Below, in pieces: positions 24,270-33,036 of a stretch of DNA of 64,000 bases. Location: contig CP019882.1 in the NCBI GenBank assembly GCA_002007745.1, positions 5,704,001 to 5,768,000 of the forward strand, read 5' to 3'. A program made the position numbers and the translations under genes. The notes beneath the pieces are model-generated. The model searched no databases, was not told where the DNA came from, and saw only the letters and a list, made by a program, of their open reading frames with translations. The stretch is from Mycolicibacterium litorale (GTDB taxonomy: Bacteria; Actinomycetota; Actinomycetes; Mycobacteriales; Mycobacteriaceae). The stretch's first letter is position 1; the number at the start of each line of letters is the position of its first letter.

Positions 24270-24955
24270 TCAGCCCATCGGGTCGGCCGACTCCAGTGCG
24301 TCGGTGACCGGATGGATGTCCGGTTCGGGATAGAACGGCGGGGTCAGCGACCCCCACTGCACACAACTCCAGCGTCCGTCGGTCACCGGCGCGAGGATCA
24401 CCGCCTCGGTGTTCGCCAGGTGATGGTCGAGCACGAAGCTGCTCTCCACCCGGCCAGGGTGGCGGCGGTCAGCCGGATCGCCGCCCCGTGGCTGACCACC
24501 ACGATGTCCTCGGTCCAGGCGTCGTTGTCCAGGTAGCGCAACCGCAGGTCGGTGAGCACCGGCAGGTAGCGGTCCAGCACATCGCGCGCGCTCTCGCCAC
24601 CGGGCATGGCCAGGTCGAGTTCGCCTTGGTGCCAGCGCTGGTAGATCGCGTTGAACTCCGCGATCGCGTCGTCGTCGTTCCGGTTCTCCAACTCACCGGC
24701 CTGCACCTCGTGAATGCCCGGAAGCTCTTCGGGTGACAGGCGCAGCTCGGTGGCGATCTCGGCCGCCGTCTGGGCGGCCCGCCGCGCGACGGAGTGGACC
24801 AGCAACCCCGGCGCGTGGCCGCGCGCGACCGCGAACTCGCGGGCCTGTTCCCGGCCGAGGTCGGTGAGGTCCGCGCCCGGCGGCCGGGTGTCCAGTCGGC
24901 GTTCGACGTTGCCGTGCGACTGGCCGTGGCGCAACAGGATCAGCCGTCCACTCAT
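24270..24955 (-). CDS. Histidine phosphatase / phosphoglycerate mutase family (Rv3837c homologue), frameshifted
   Basis: Cytosolic phosphatase of the two-histidine superfamily. ATG 24955 overlaps the pheA stop, giving MSGRLILLRHGQSHGNVERR with the RHG catalytic motif; VVVSHGAAIRL carries the second His. Open reading is lost just after ATLAG; one base added to the C3 run 24449-24451 restores VESSFVLDHHLANTEAVILA and an ordinary C-terminus ending ESADPMG at 24270, 228 aa in all. The open frame reported upstream of 24955 is antisense noise over pheA. The family also includes broad-specificity phosphatases; the true substrate is not visible. Confidence 0.85.
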
Positions 24956-25872
24956 GTGCGGTCGCCCTCGCGCAGGGTGGCCAGCCAACGGTCGGCCTCG
25001 TCGAGTTGGGGAGGCACCGCGCCGGTCGCCGATTCCGTCGGCCACGAGCCCAGATAGCGGACGTCGGCGCACCGCCGATGCAGCGCCTTGAGCGCCTCGG
25101 CGACCGCGGTGTCGTCGATGTGGCCGACGCAGTCCAGAAAAAACATGTAGGTACCCAATTCGGTTCGGGTGGGCCGGGATTCGATTCGGGTCAGGTCGAT
25201 GTCGCGGATTCCGAATTCGGTCATCGCCGACACCAGCGCCCCGGGAGCGTTGGCCACCCGCAACACCACCGAGGTGCGGTCGGCGCCGGTGCGCGGCGGC
25301 GGTGGGCCGGGACGTCCGACGAGGACGAACCGGGTCCTGGCGCTGGCCTCGTCGACGACGCCGGCGGCAAGGGTCGCCAGGCCGTACCGCTGCGCGGCCA
25401 GGGCGGTGCTCACCCCGGCATCGGCGCGCCCGGCGGCCACATCCTGCGCTGCGGCCGCGTTGGAATTCGCCGGGACGATCCGCGCGTGCGGAAGGTGTTC
25501 GGCCAGCCACCGCCGAACCTGGGCAGCGGCGATGGGAAAGGCGGCGACGGTGCGAACTGACTGCCTGTCACAGCCGGCCGCGGTGACGATGCTGAACGCC
25601 ACGTCCAGGGTCAGCTCGGCATAGATCTGCAGCGCCGGACCGGTGGCCAGGCTGTCGAGGGTGGGCAACACGCTGCCCTCGATGGAGTTCTCGATCGGCA
25701 CGCACGCGTAGTCCGCGGACCCGGCGCGGACGGCCGCCAGCGCCGCGGGCGTGCTGTCCGTCGGCGCCGGCTGCACGTTCCCACCTGCGGGAACGGCGCC
25801 GGTGGCTGCCATCTTGAGCAGCGCCGCTTCGGTGAAGGTGCCCTCGGGACCGAGGTAGGCGATGCGGGCCAC
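24952..25872 (-). CDS. pheA: Prephenate dehydratase
   Basis: Converts prephenate to phenylpyruvate in phenylalanine synthesis, 306 aa. The catalytic domain begins ARIAYLGPEGTFTEAAL and contains VPIENSIEGSV and the TRFVLVGRP motif that includes the catalytic Thr-Arg-Phe. A C-terminal ACT domain (VLRVANAPGALVSAMTEFG and ESRPTRTELGTYMFFLD) binds Phe for feedback control. The downstream phosphatase gene overlaps by ATGA. Length agrees with monofunctional actinobacterial enzymes. Confidence 0.96.
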   Translation of the reverse strand: MARIAYLGPEGTFTEAALLKMAATGAVPAGGNVQPAPTDSTPAALAAVRAGSADYACVPIENSIEGSVLPTLDSLATGPALQIYAELTLDVAFSIVTAAGCDRQSVRTVAAFPIAAAQVRRWLAEHLPHARIVPANSNAAAAQDVAAGRADAGVSTALAAQRYGLATLAAGVVDEASARTRFVLVGRPGPPPPRTGADRTSVVLRVANAPGALVSAMTEFGIRDIDLTRIESRPTRTELGTYMFFLDCVGHIDDTAVAEALKALHRRCADVRYLGSWPTESATGAVPPQLDEADRWLATLREGDRT

Positions 25873-25929
25873 GGTTCAACCCTATCGGTTCGGCGACCGG
25901 GGAAGGCTTGCGTCACCGAAGCTACAAAG

Positions 25930-25948
25930 TTAACTTAGGCTTACCTCA
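25930..25948 (+). promoter_or_regulatory. IdeR iron box upstream of the DUF2470 gene
   Basis: TTAACTTAGGCTTACCTCA matches 15 of 19 positions of the mycobacterial IdeR consensus TTAGGTTAGGCTAACCTAA, including the whole core TTAGGCT and ACCT. It ends 17 bp before the ATG, overlapping where a promoter would lie. The M. tuberculosis homologue Rv3839 is a known IdeR-regulated gene, so repression under iron-replete conditions is expected. Confidence 0.82.
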
Positions 25949-25965
25949 CTAACGGAAGGTGTCCG

Positions 25966-26736
25966 ATGACCTCAGCGACGCTCTCAACGCCGACAACAGC
26001 CGAACAGGTTCGCAGCGCCGTGGTGCGAGCAGCCGGAGCAATTCTGGTCGCCGACGACGTCGCACCGGCCAACACGTCCGTGCACCACCTGCTGCCCGGC
26101 GGCTCCTTCGCGCTGACCGTCCCCGCCGACTGCGCCGTCGCCCAACTCGCAGCGACCACCGGCACGGACGGGGTCGCCGCCGTGTTGGAACTGACCGACT
26201 ACGCGCCGCTGCCGTTGCGCGAGCCGGTGCGCTCGCTGGTGTGGATCCGCGGCCGGGTGCACGACGTGCCCGAACAGTCGGTGCTCCCCCTGCTCGACCT
26301 GATCGCCACCGACCACCCCAATCCCGCGCTGTTGGAGGTCGGCTCCGGCCAGGTGCTGCTGTTGCTCGACGTGGAATCGGTGGTGGTGGCCGACGCCGGC
26401 GGCGCGGAAACGGTCAGTGTCAACGAGTTGCTCGCGGCCCACCCGGATCCGTTCTGCGAGTTCGAATCCGCCTGGTTGCGCCACCTGGACAGCGACCACC
26501 CCGAGGTGCTCGCCCGGCTGGCCGGAAAACTCCCTGCCGCATTGCGCCGCGGTCGGGTCCGGCCGCTGGGTCTCGACCGGTACGGAGTGCGGCTCCGCGT
26601 CGAGGGCACCGACGGGGACCATGACGTCCGACTGCCGTTCGGCAGCCCGGTGCACGACGTCCCCGGGCTGAGCCGGGCGATCCGGCTGCTGATGGGGTGC
26701 CCATTCGTCAACGGGCTCCGCGCCCGCCGCATCTAG
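25966..26736 (+). CDS. DUF2470 domain protein, iron-regulated (Rv3839 homologue)
   Basis: 256 aa cytosolic protein. ATG 25966 follows GGAAGG at 25954-25959. The N-terminal half (AVLELTDYAPLPLREPVRSLVWI) resembles the split-barrel part of heme-handling proteins. The second half is DUF2470-like (VSVNELLAAHPDPF, ESAWLRHLDSDHPEVLARL, RVRPLGLDRYGVRLRVEG). DUF2470 occurs with HugZ-type heme oxygenases, and the IdeR box directly upstream supports a role in iron or heme use. No catalytic residue can be assigned. Confidence 0.85.
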   Translation: MTSATLSTPTTAEQVRSAVVRAAGAILVADDVAPANTSVHHLLPGGSFALTVPADCAVAQLAATTGTDGVAAVLELTDYAPLPLREPVRSLVWIRGRVHDVPEQSVLPLLDLIATDHPNPALLEVGSGQVLLLLDVESVVVADAGGAETVSVNELLAAHPDPFCEFESAWLRHLDSDHPEVLARLAGKLPAALRRGRVRPLGLDRYGVRLRVEGTDGDHDVRLPFGSPVHDVPGLSRAIRLLMGCPFVNGLRARRI

Positions 26737-26754
26737 GGCCGTTACCGTGGCGGG

Positions 26755-27522
26755 GTGAGCGCGCCCCCCGACGAATCCGTCACAACCGACCGCCGAGCGC
26801 TGCGCATCGAGGTCGCTGTGATGCTCGCCGTCAGCTTCGGCGTCAGCGCGTACACCGCGATCCTGGAACTTCTCGACGCCGTGCTGTCCGGGCTGGCGGG
26901 CCACCGGGTGCGGCTCAACCCCAATCTGTCCCGCTACGACCTGATCAACCTCGGTCTGAATCTGGCGTCGGTCGCGCAGTTGGTCGCATGGGGAGCCCTC
27001 GGGCTTTACCTGCTGTGGCGGGGCGGGATCACCCCAGCCAAGGTGGGTCTCGGTCGGCTGCGTTGGCGCGCGGACGTCCTCGGCGGCCTCGGACTGGCCG
27101 CCCTGATCGGCATCCCCGGGCTGCTGCTGTATCTCGCTGCCCGCTGGCTCGGAATGAACGCCCAGGTCGAGCCGTCGGCGTTGCACGACTCCTGGTGGCG
27201 GATCCCGGTGCTCGTCGTCGCGGCCTTCGCCAACGGATTCGCCGAGGAGGTCGTCGTGGTCGGCTTCCTGATCACCAGGCTCCGGCAGCTGGGTCTCAGC
27301 CAGAACCGGGCGATCCTCGCCTCCAGTGTGTTGCGCGGGATGTATCACCTCTACCAGGGATTCGGAGCCGGCCTGGGCAATGTGGTGATGGGTCTGGTGT
27401 TCGGCTACGCCTGGTGTCGAACCGGCCGGCTGTGGCCGCTGGTGATAGCGCACGGGGTGATCGATACGGTCGCGTTCGTCGGCTATGTGGCACTCGCCGG
27501 CCACGTTGGCTGGCTGAAGTGA
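26755..27522 (+). CDS. CPBP family intramembrane metalloprotease
   Basis: 255 aa with about seven membrane segments. The Abi/CPBP motifs are NGFAEEVVVVGFLITRL (Glu-Glu with Gly in place of the usual Arg four residues on), RGMYHLYQGFGAG (first His) and VIAHGVIDTVAF (second His). These residues form the glutamate-type intramembrane protease site. GTG 26755 follows the DUF2470 stop by 18 bp, so it may be in the same transcript and thus under the IdeR box. Substrate unknown. Confidence 0.88.
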   Translation: MSAPPDESVTTDRRALRIEVAVMLAVSFGVSAYTAILELLDAVLSGLAGHRVRLNPNLSRYDLINLGLNLASVAQLVAWGALGLYLLWRGGITPAKVGLGRLRWRADVLGGLGLAALIGIPGLLLYLAARWLGMNAQVEPSALHDSWWRIPVLVVAAFANGFAEEVVVVGFLITRLRQLGLSQNRAILASSVLRGMYHLYQGFGAGLGNVVMGLVFGYAWCRTGRLWPLVIAHGVIDTVAFVGYVALAGHVGWLK

Positions 27523-27544
27523 GCTGGACACGTAAATTGGCCTG

Positions 27545-28791
27545 GTGAGCGACGACTGGCCACGTCGGCCTGCGCCGGATCCGCCCACCGAGCGGATCCC
27601 CCGCGTCACGCCGCCACCGCCGCCCGCGCTTGCCCCGCGTCGCGAACCTTCCCAGGTGATCCGCCGCGATTCCGCCTATCGACCGCCGCCACCGCCGCGT
27701 GCGGCGCCGCCACCACCTCCGCCGGCCCGGCGGCCACCCCCGCCCCCACGGCCGGCACCGCAGCCGCCTTCCCCGGGTCGGCGGCCGCCGCCACCACCCC
27801 CACCTACCGTTTCGGCTCGACCGAAGCCCAAACGACGTTGGGGCCGAAGGATTTTCACCAGCCTGGTGATCATCGTGGTGCTGGCGGTGGTGGCGCTGGT
27901 CGGCACCACGGTGTGGATGGATTCCGCGCTGCATCGTGTTGCGGTGTTCGACTACGCGGACCGGCCGGCGACCGGTGCCGGCACCACCTGGCTGCTGGTG
28001 GGTTCCGACAGCAGGTCGGGGCTGACACCCGAGCAGCAAGCTGAGCTCGCGACCGGCGGGGACCTGGGCAACGGGCGGACCGACACCATTCTGGTGGTGC
28101 ACATTCCCGGGCTCGGTTCCGGAGCTCCGGTCGCCCTCGTCTCGATTCCCCGCGACTCCTATGTGGACATCCCCGGCCACGGCAAGGACAAGATCAACGC
28201 GGCGTTCGCCGCGGGGGCGCCCCCTTACTGGCCCAGACCGTCGAGCAGGCCACTGGCCTGCGGCTGGACCATTACGCCGAGGTGGGCTTCGACGGATTCG
28301 CCGTCGTGGTCGACGCGCTCGGCGGCGTCCAGATGTGCCCCACCGAGCCGATCGACGATCCACTCGCCGGAATCAACCTGCCGGCGGGCTGCCAGACGCT
28401 CGACGGGCGCACCGCGCTGGGCTTCGTGCGCAGCCGCGCAACGCCGCGGGCCGACCTCGACCGGATGGTCCACCAGCGGGAATTCATGGCGGCGGTGATG
28501 CACAGGGCCAGCAGCCCCGCGGTCTGGCTCAACCCCTGGCGCTGGTATTCGGTGCCGCACGCCGCGGCGGGATCACTGACGGTCGACAGCGGCGACCACG
28601 TCTGGGACCTGGCCCGGCTGGGCTGGGCCTTACACGGGTCCACCACAGCGATCACCGTGCCCATCGGGGAGTTCACCGGCAACGATTCCGGCTCGGTGGT
28701 GGTATGGGATTCCGACGCCGCCGACCAGTTGTTCCAGGCGCTGCGAACCGACTCGGCGATCCCGCAGCAGGTTCTCGACGCCCAGCCCTAG
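27545..28791 (+). CDS. LytR-CpsA-Psr (LCP) family cell-wall ligase, frameshifted
   Basis: Type II membrane protein expected to attach arabinogalactan or another polymer to peptidoglycan. GTG 27545 begins an Arg/Pro-rich cytosolic tail of about 100 residues (long PPPP tracts), then a helix (FTSLVIIVVLAVVALVG) and the LCP domain: TWLLVGSDSRSGL, GRTDTILVVHIP, VSIPRDSYVDIPGHGKDKIN. The frame breaks after NAAFAAG and resumes as LLAQTVEQATGLRLDHYAEV, then FVRSRATPRADLDR with its polyprenyl-phosphate Arg residues. Adding one base to the G5 run 28213-28217 restores 415 aa. The stop overlaps the convergent glpQ1 stop by 4 bp. Confidence 0.87.
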
Positions 28792-29612
28792 TCGGTCCCG
28801 GGTACCGCGAGCGGGTTCTGCAGCCAAGCCTTGGTGCGTCCGGGATGGTTGGTGGCGATCCACCCCACGCCCAGGTCCCGGCAGAAGCCGACGTCCTCGT
28901 AATGGTCGACGGTCCAGCAGTACATGGCCCGGCCCTGCGCCGCCGCCCGGTCGACGAGTTCGGGATGCTCACGCAGCGTGGCGATCGAGGGCCCGACGGC
29001 CGTGGCGCCGACCGTGGTCGCGGCACTGCCGCCCAGATATCGCGACGTGTCACCGAGCAGAACGGTCGGCAGCAGCGGGGCGGCTCGGCGGATCCGCCAT
29101 ACCGCGGCCGCGGAGAACGACATCACCACCGCGCGAGACAGATCTGCCGAGGCGGGCGCGGCGATCCCATAGCGATGCAGCAGGGCCAGCACCTTGCTCT
29201 CCACCAGGCCGCCGTAGCGCACCGGGTGTTTGGTCTCGACGAAAAGCTTCACCGGACGATTCCAGTCCAGCACCAACCGGACCAGGTCGTCGAGGGTCAA
29301 CAGGCCGGTTTCCCCCACCTCGGCACCGGAGGTGGCGCTGCTGTGCCAGGCGCCCCAGTCCAGCCGCTTCAACTCGGCCAGCGTCATCTCGCTGACCAGG
29401 CCGGTGCCGGTGGAGGTCCGATCCACCCGCCGGTCATGCACACAGACCAGGTGGCCGTCGCGGGTCAGGCGAACATCGCACTCGACACCGTCAGCGCCTT
29501 CCTGCAGGGCCAGGTCGTAGGCGGCCAGGGTGTGCTCGGGGCGGTGGGCCGACGCACCCCGGTGGGCGACCACAAACGGGTGCCCGCCGTGCGGTTCGCC
29601 GGCCGGATCCAT
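28788..29612 (-). CDS. glpQ1: Glycerophosphodiester phosphodiesterase
   Basis: GDPD-family enzyme, 274 aa, hydrolysing glycerophosphodiesters to glycerol-3-phosphate and alcohols. The site is VVAHRGASAHRPEHTLAAY, with the acidic pair GVECDVRLTRDG and the His in VCVHDRRVDRTS. FVETKHPVRYG and the closing CWTVDHYEDVGF complete the TIM barrel. ATG 29612, five bases after the upstream stop, gives a length equal to the M. tuberculosis homologue Rv3842c; an ATG at 29648 is also in frame. No signal peptide, so it probably acts inside the cell. Confidence 0.93.
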   Translation of the reverse strand: MDPAGEPHGGHPFVVAHRGASAHRPEHTLAAYDLALQEGADGVECDVRLTRDGHLVCVHDRRVDRTSTGTGLVSEMTLAELKRLDWGAWHSSATSGAEVGETGLLTLDDLVRLVLDWNRPVKLFVETKHPVRYGGLVESKVLALLHRYGIAAPASADLSRAVVMSFSAAAVWRIRRAAPLLPTVLLGDTSRYLGGSAATTVGATAVGPSIATLREHPELVDRAAAQGRAMYCWTVDHYEDVGFCRDLGVGWIATNHPGRTKAWLQNPLAVPGTD

Positions 29613-29616
29613 AGCC

Positions 29617-30648
29617 CTATGCTGCCGGTTCCTGCGGGTCGGACTCAACTGCTGGCGGCGATTCGGGTGTGGACGGCCGATCCTGCCCGACGACCACCCA
29701 CCGGTGCAGCGGCCGCTCGACGGGCTTGCGGACGAAGCCGTCGAACACCTGCCACAACAGCACCAGGACCGCCACTCCCAGGAGGTAGGCGATGATCACG
29801 GTCACGGTGTTGTCGGCAATCCCCTGCGGCAGGGTGGTGAAACTGGTCGCAATGCCGAAGATCGAGACTCCCGTCGACACCACCCATGCCACCCACCACG
29901 CGGTGATCGGTCCGCGTAGCCGGGCCTGGGACTGCTCGGCGTGGGCGAGTTCGATGAGGTACACCGGCGCCCACACCAGGTTGACCAGCGGTACCAGGCA
30001 GCCCGCCCACAGGGCCCAGGTGGGGCGCGGGTCCTGCTGACCGAGGTGGTGGTACACCGCGGCGCGGCGCGCAATGAGCCACGAGGTGGTAACCACCGCG
30101 GTCAAGACGACCGCCACGATCGCGGCGAGGCTGGCCAACACGCCGAGCCACAGTGCCGCGCCGGCGACCAGCGGCGACAGCAGCGACGTGCGGTTGATCA
30201 GTAACAGGACGTAGCGAACGATGTGGATGGCCGCGGCCAACCCGAAGATCGTCACCGCGGACAGCAGGGCCGCACGCACGGTGACGGGTTCCGGGCCCTT
30301 GCGGACCGACGGATCGCCGGCGGACACCTGAGGTGCGAAGTCGTCGACCAGACCCCACCGGGGGATGTAGGCATACCGCGGCGTCGGGCCGAGATGCCGG
30401 CGTCTGCGGCGGGGCGGGGGCGGCGGACCCGGCCGGACGGCGATCCAGCGAAATCCCGACGGAAGCCGTTGCGCGGGCCCGGGCTGGGCCGGCGGCCGGC
30501 CCGGTGGGTGACTGGCCGAACCGGGGCTCCAGCGCGCATCGGGTGGATTCGCCGGTGCCATCAGGGCGCCGTGGCAGCGCGGACACCAGACGCGCTGGCG
30601 GTCGCGCACGTTCCACCGCGTCCCGCACTGGGAGCACACCTGAATCAC
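29617..30648 (-). CDS. DUF4328 membrane protein with N-terminal zinc ribbon (Rv3843c homologue)
   Basis: 343 aa. The N-terminus is a zinc ribbon (VCSQCGTRWNVRDRQRVWCPRC), followed by a Pro/Arg-rich linker to about residue 115 and about six membrane segments (ALLSAVTIFGLAAAIHIV through VIIAYLLGVAVLVLLWQVF). The region around VPLVNLVWAPVYLIEL is typical of DUF4328. Function is unknown. It precedes glpQ1 by five bases on the same strand. Confidence 0.87.
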   Translation of the reverse strand: MIQVCSQCGTRWNVRDRQRVWCPRCHGALMAPANPPDARWSPGSASHPPGRPPAQPGPAQRLPSGFRWIAVRPGPPPPPRRRRRHLGPTPRYAYIPRWGLVDDFAPQVSAGDPSVRKGPEPVTVRAALLSAVTIFGLAAAIHIVRYVLLLINRTSLLSPLVAGAALWLGVLASLAAIVAVVLTAVVTTSWLIARRAAVYHHLGQQDPRPTWALWAGCLVPLVNLVWAPVYLIELAHAEQSQARLRGPITAWWVAWVVSTGVSIFGIATSFTTLPQGIADNTVTVIIAYLLGVAVLVLLWQVFDGFVRKPVERPLHRWVVVGQDRPSTPESPPAVESDPQEPAA

Positions 30649-31178
30649 GCGGACCAGCCTAGCGAGCAGATCAGGGCGTGGGGGCGCGCCCGACGCGTCG
30701 GCCTCCTTGCGCTTTGTGGCACGCAGTGCATCTTCGGCTGGCGGTGTCCTGCAGCAATGACGACGCTATCCACAGTTTCCACAGGTTTATCCACAACCGT
30801 TGGAGGCGGCCAAGGGCGTTCAACGCCGCATCCCTCGACAGAGACGGGGGGCGTCTGTGGATAACCGGGGCCTGCGCGGGCACGCTGATCAACAAGCCAA
30901 TCGGGGCCGAGCGAAATTCGGTCGTGACCTCACCGTGATGGCGGCGAGTACGACTCGCCGCACGACACGCCGACCGCCGCCGGCGGCTGTGATGTGGAAT
31001 ACCCTTCCCGCCGCCGGACGAACCATCGACTTTCCGGCCCGGCCGATCGCCGAGCACTTCCGGGCCTGGTAGGCCGATTTTCTTCGCGGTACAAGAGGGG
31101 TTATGATCGCCCACACCATGAAGCGTGTGACTAAATTCACTGGGGGCGGTTGTTGAATATGCAGGTCAGGACGGTGTG
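30649..31178. other. 530-bp stretch without a convincing gene
   Basis: Several ORFs of 80-150 codons exist on both strands but show only high-GC composition and no conserved features. The stretch holds a small cluster of DnaA-box-like sequences (listed separately). In M. tuberculosis the corresponding interval between Rv3843c and Rv3847 carries sodA; no superoxide dismutase sequence is visible here. Confidence 0.6.
30766..30864. promoter_or_regulatory. Cluster of DnaA-box-like sequences
   Basis: Two perfect 9-mer matches to the classical DnaA box lie in opposite orientation: TTATCCACA at 30787-30795 and TGTGGATAA at 30856-30864. CTATCCACA at 30766-30774 is one mismatch away, and TTTCCACAG sits between the first two. 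Such a density in 100 bp of GC-rich DNA is unusual. A role as a DnaA-titrating or regulatory site is inference. Confidence 0.5.
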
Positions 31179-31337
31179 ATGGCATCACAGTCATTCGGGA
31201 CGCCACCGGCGTCGCAGCCGTCGCATTGGTACGCGTCGTCGTCCACCTGCAACCGCTCTTACATGCTGGCCGCGATGCGAGCCGGTGTCATCGCGCTGGT
31301 ACTGCTCGGCATCTTGGCCTTGATCGTCCTGTTCTGA
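31179..31337 (+). CDS. Possible small membrane protein, 52 aa
   Basis: Short ORF starting ATG 31179 and ending TGA 31337. The N-terminal 30 residues are Ser/Pro-rich (SFGTPPASQPSHWYAS) and the C-terminus is one clear membrane helix (AGVIALVLLGILALIVLF) ending at the stop, like a tail-anchored or small secreted-loop protein. No strong ribosome site is visible. It sits alone before the Rv3847 homologue. The helix supports coding but length makes this tentative. Confidence 0.42.
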   Translation: MASQSFGTPPASQPSHWYASSSTCNRSYMLAAMRAGVIALVLLGILALIVLF

Positions 31338-31462
31338 ACCCGGCCCGGGCCTGTCATTAGCACTCGTGTCCTCTTGCGTGCCAACCGGCCTGTACCGCAT
31401 CCTGTTTCGAACCGACCCGGCGTCGTGTCGCACTGGCAGTACAGAAGTGTCGCGGAGGCGAG

Positions 31463-31996
31463 ATGGAAACTGGTTCCGGGCGCGCGGTTGAAGTCGCCCC
31501 CTTTCATTCTCGTGGGGCCCTCAAAGGCTTCGTAGTCTCCGGCCGCTGGCCGAACTCGACGAAGGAATGGGCCCAACTGCTGATGGTGGCTGTCCGAGTG
31601 GCGTCTCTACCCGGATTACTCTCGACGACAACAATTTTCGGCGTCCGTGAGGAACTTCCGGACAAGCCGCAGCCCGGTACCGTGGGACTGGTTCTCGCCG
31701 AAGGTACCGTTGTGGGTGAATCTGCAGTTCCCCCAGGGCATTTCGCATATCGGCAGCCGCCGGCCCTCTTGATGCTGCACCCGCCGTCGGAAACAACACC
31801 GTCGCTGCCGGAATGCTCCGGTGCCGCCTCGGGTTGCGTATTGCTACCCGGCATCCCGCATCTCGGCCTGGAACATCGTGCGGCCTGGGTCGAGGCGGAG
31901 TCCGACGGCACCATCACCGGCATGGTCAGCCGCGTCGGCGTCGACCCGATCAGCCATCCCGACACCGCAATCCTGGCCATGCTGCTCGCGGCATAG
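31463..31996 (+). CDS. Conserved hypothetical protein (Rv3847 homologue)
   Basis: 177 aa, exactly the length of the M. tuberculosis homologue. ATG 31463 follows GGAGGCGAG. A soluble protein without signal peptide; conserved-looking segments include EWAQLLMVAVRVASLPGLL, GTVGLVLAEGTVVGE and WVEAESDGTITGMVSRVG. No known catalytic motif. In M. tuberculosis it follows sodA; here no sodA precedes it. Confidence 0.85.
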   Translation: METGSGRAVEVAPFHSRGALKGFVVSGRWPNSTKEWAQLLMVAVRVASLPGLLSTTTIFGVREELPDKPQPGTVGLVLAEGTVVGESAVPPGHFAYRQPPALLMLHPPSETTPSLPECSGAASGCVLLPGIPHLGLEHRAAWVEAESDGTITGMVSRVGVDPISHPDTAILAMLLAA

Positions 31997-32097
31997 GTTC
32001 AGGGCACCCGAACTTCTCGCCATGGTTTCCCAAACTTATTGCTGCGGTTGGGGTTTCGATCGCGAGGAGTTGCACGTCCGGCGCTGACGTCGGTAAA

Positions 32098-32240
32098 GTG
32101 TCGAGCAGCGAAGGGGAGTAGCCCCCAAATCGGACAATCGACATGCTGGCCGGTCAGGTAATTCAACCGGCCCGGTTGTCCGGCCGGCGCAATGGTCGGT
32201 GGGCGAGACCTTCGGTCGATCAAACCACCAGTGGTGGTCG
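32098..32240 (+). ncRNA. yybP-ykoY-like manganese riboswitch
   Basis: The leader contains both conserved blocks of the manganese-sensing yybP-ykoY class: AAGGGGAGTAGC at 32111-32122 and GGCGAGACCTTCGG near 32202-32215. Between them CGGACAA (32131-32137) can pair with TTGTCCG (32176-32182), as for the P2 arm, with GGCCGG/CCGGCC nearby. A hairpin ACCACC-AGT-GGTGGT follows at 32224-32238. The gene 56 bp further on is a GDT1-type transporter, the usual target of this class. Ends are approximate; the class assignment is by eye. Confidence 0.8.
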
Positions 32241-32295
32241 GCCGGAGGCGTGCACCAAACCCCCTGCCGACAGCCACCCGACCGAGGAGTCCTGG

Positions 32296-33036
32296 GTGCT
32301 GGCAGCGCTGTTCCTGAGTTTCGCCGTTATTTTCGTCGCGGAGTTGGGCGACAAGTCGCAGTTGATGGCGATGACCTTCGCATTGCGGTACCGATGGTGG
32401 GTCGTGCTCGGTGGCATCTGCGTGGCCACCACGGCGGTGCACCTGATCTCGGTGGCCGTCGGCCATTATCTGGGAGCGGCGCTGCCCACCCACCTCCTCG
32501 GCATTCTGGCCGGAGTGGCGTTCGTCGTGTTCGGGTTGTGGACCCTGCGCGGCGATCGCCTCTCCGACGACGAGGCCACCCGGGCACAGCGCACCAGCGC
32601 ACCGGCCTTCTTCGCGGTGACATCGGCGTTCCTGCTGGCCGAACTCGGCGACAAGACGATGCTGGCCACCATCACCCTGGCCGCGGACAACGACTGGGTC
32701 GGGGTCTGGATCGGGTCGACGATCGGAATGGTCGCCGCCGACGCGCTGGCCATCCTGGTCGGCGCCGTCGCAGGCAAGCACCTGCCCGAGCGCGCCATCC
32801 AACTGGGCGCCGCCGGCCTGTTCCTGGTCTTTGGCGTGTCGATGCTCCTGGAGGGCGCCTTCCGCACGCTGCCCGGGCTGGCGATCGCGGCGATTTCGAT
32901 CGGTGCCGTCGTGGCATTCGGCGCGGCACTGCGCGCCCTGCCGCTACGGTTGCGGCCCGCCGTTCTGCGCGGCGCGGATCCGGACCGTACTCCCCAGCAC
33001 GACGACGAACCCTCGCCGTCAGCCGACCGGGCGTGA
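32296..33036 (+). CDS. TMEM165/GDT1 (UPF0016) family manganese transporter (Rv3848 homologue)
   Basis: Six-helix membrane protein of 246 aa, probably exporting Mn2+ (or exchanging Ca2+/Mn2+ for H+). The duplicated family signature is present twice: FVAELGDKSQLMAM near residue 17 and LLAELGDKTMLATI near 120, with an acidic cytosolic loop between. GTG 32296 is preceded by GAGGAG at 32284-32289; the frame is open upstream to 32143 but that stretch is the riboswitch leader and is not family-like. Induction by high manganese through the leader RNA is expected. Confidence 0.9.
   Translation: MLAALFLSFAVIFVAELGDKSQLMAMTFALRYRWWVVLGGICVATTAVHLISVAVGHYLGAALPTHLLGILAGVAFVVFGLWTLRGDRLSDDEATRAQRTSAPAFFAVTSAFLLAELGDKTMLATITLAADNDWVGVWIGSTIGMVAADALAILVGAVAGKHLPERAIQLGAAGLFLVFGVSMLLEGAFRTLPGLAIAAISIGAVVAFGAALRALPLRLRPAVLRGADPDRTPQHDDEPSPSADRA

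Noticed and set aside
30766-30864. A second replication origin
   Set aside because: Only two perfect boxes, no AT-rich unwinding region and no dnaA/dnaN/parAB neighbours.
30671-31114. 147-codon minus-strand frame and overlapping plus-strand frames in the gap before Rv3847
   Set aside because: No ribosome site, no conserved motif, Arg/Ser-rich composition of GC noise.
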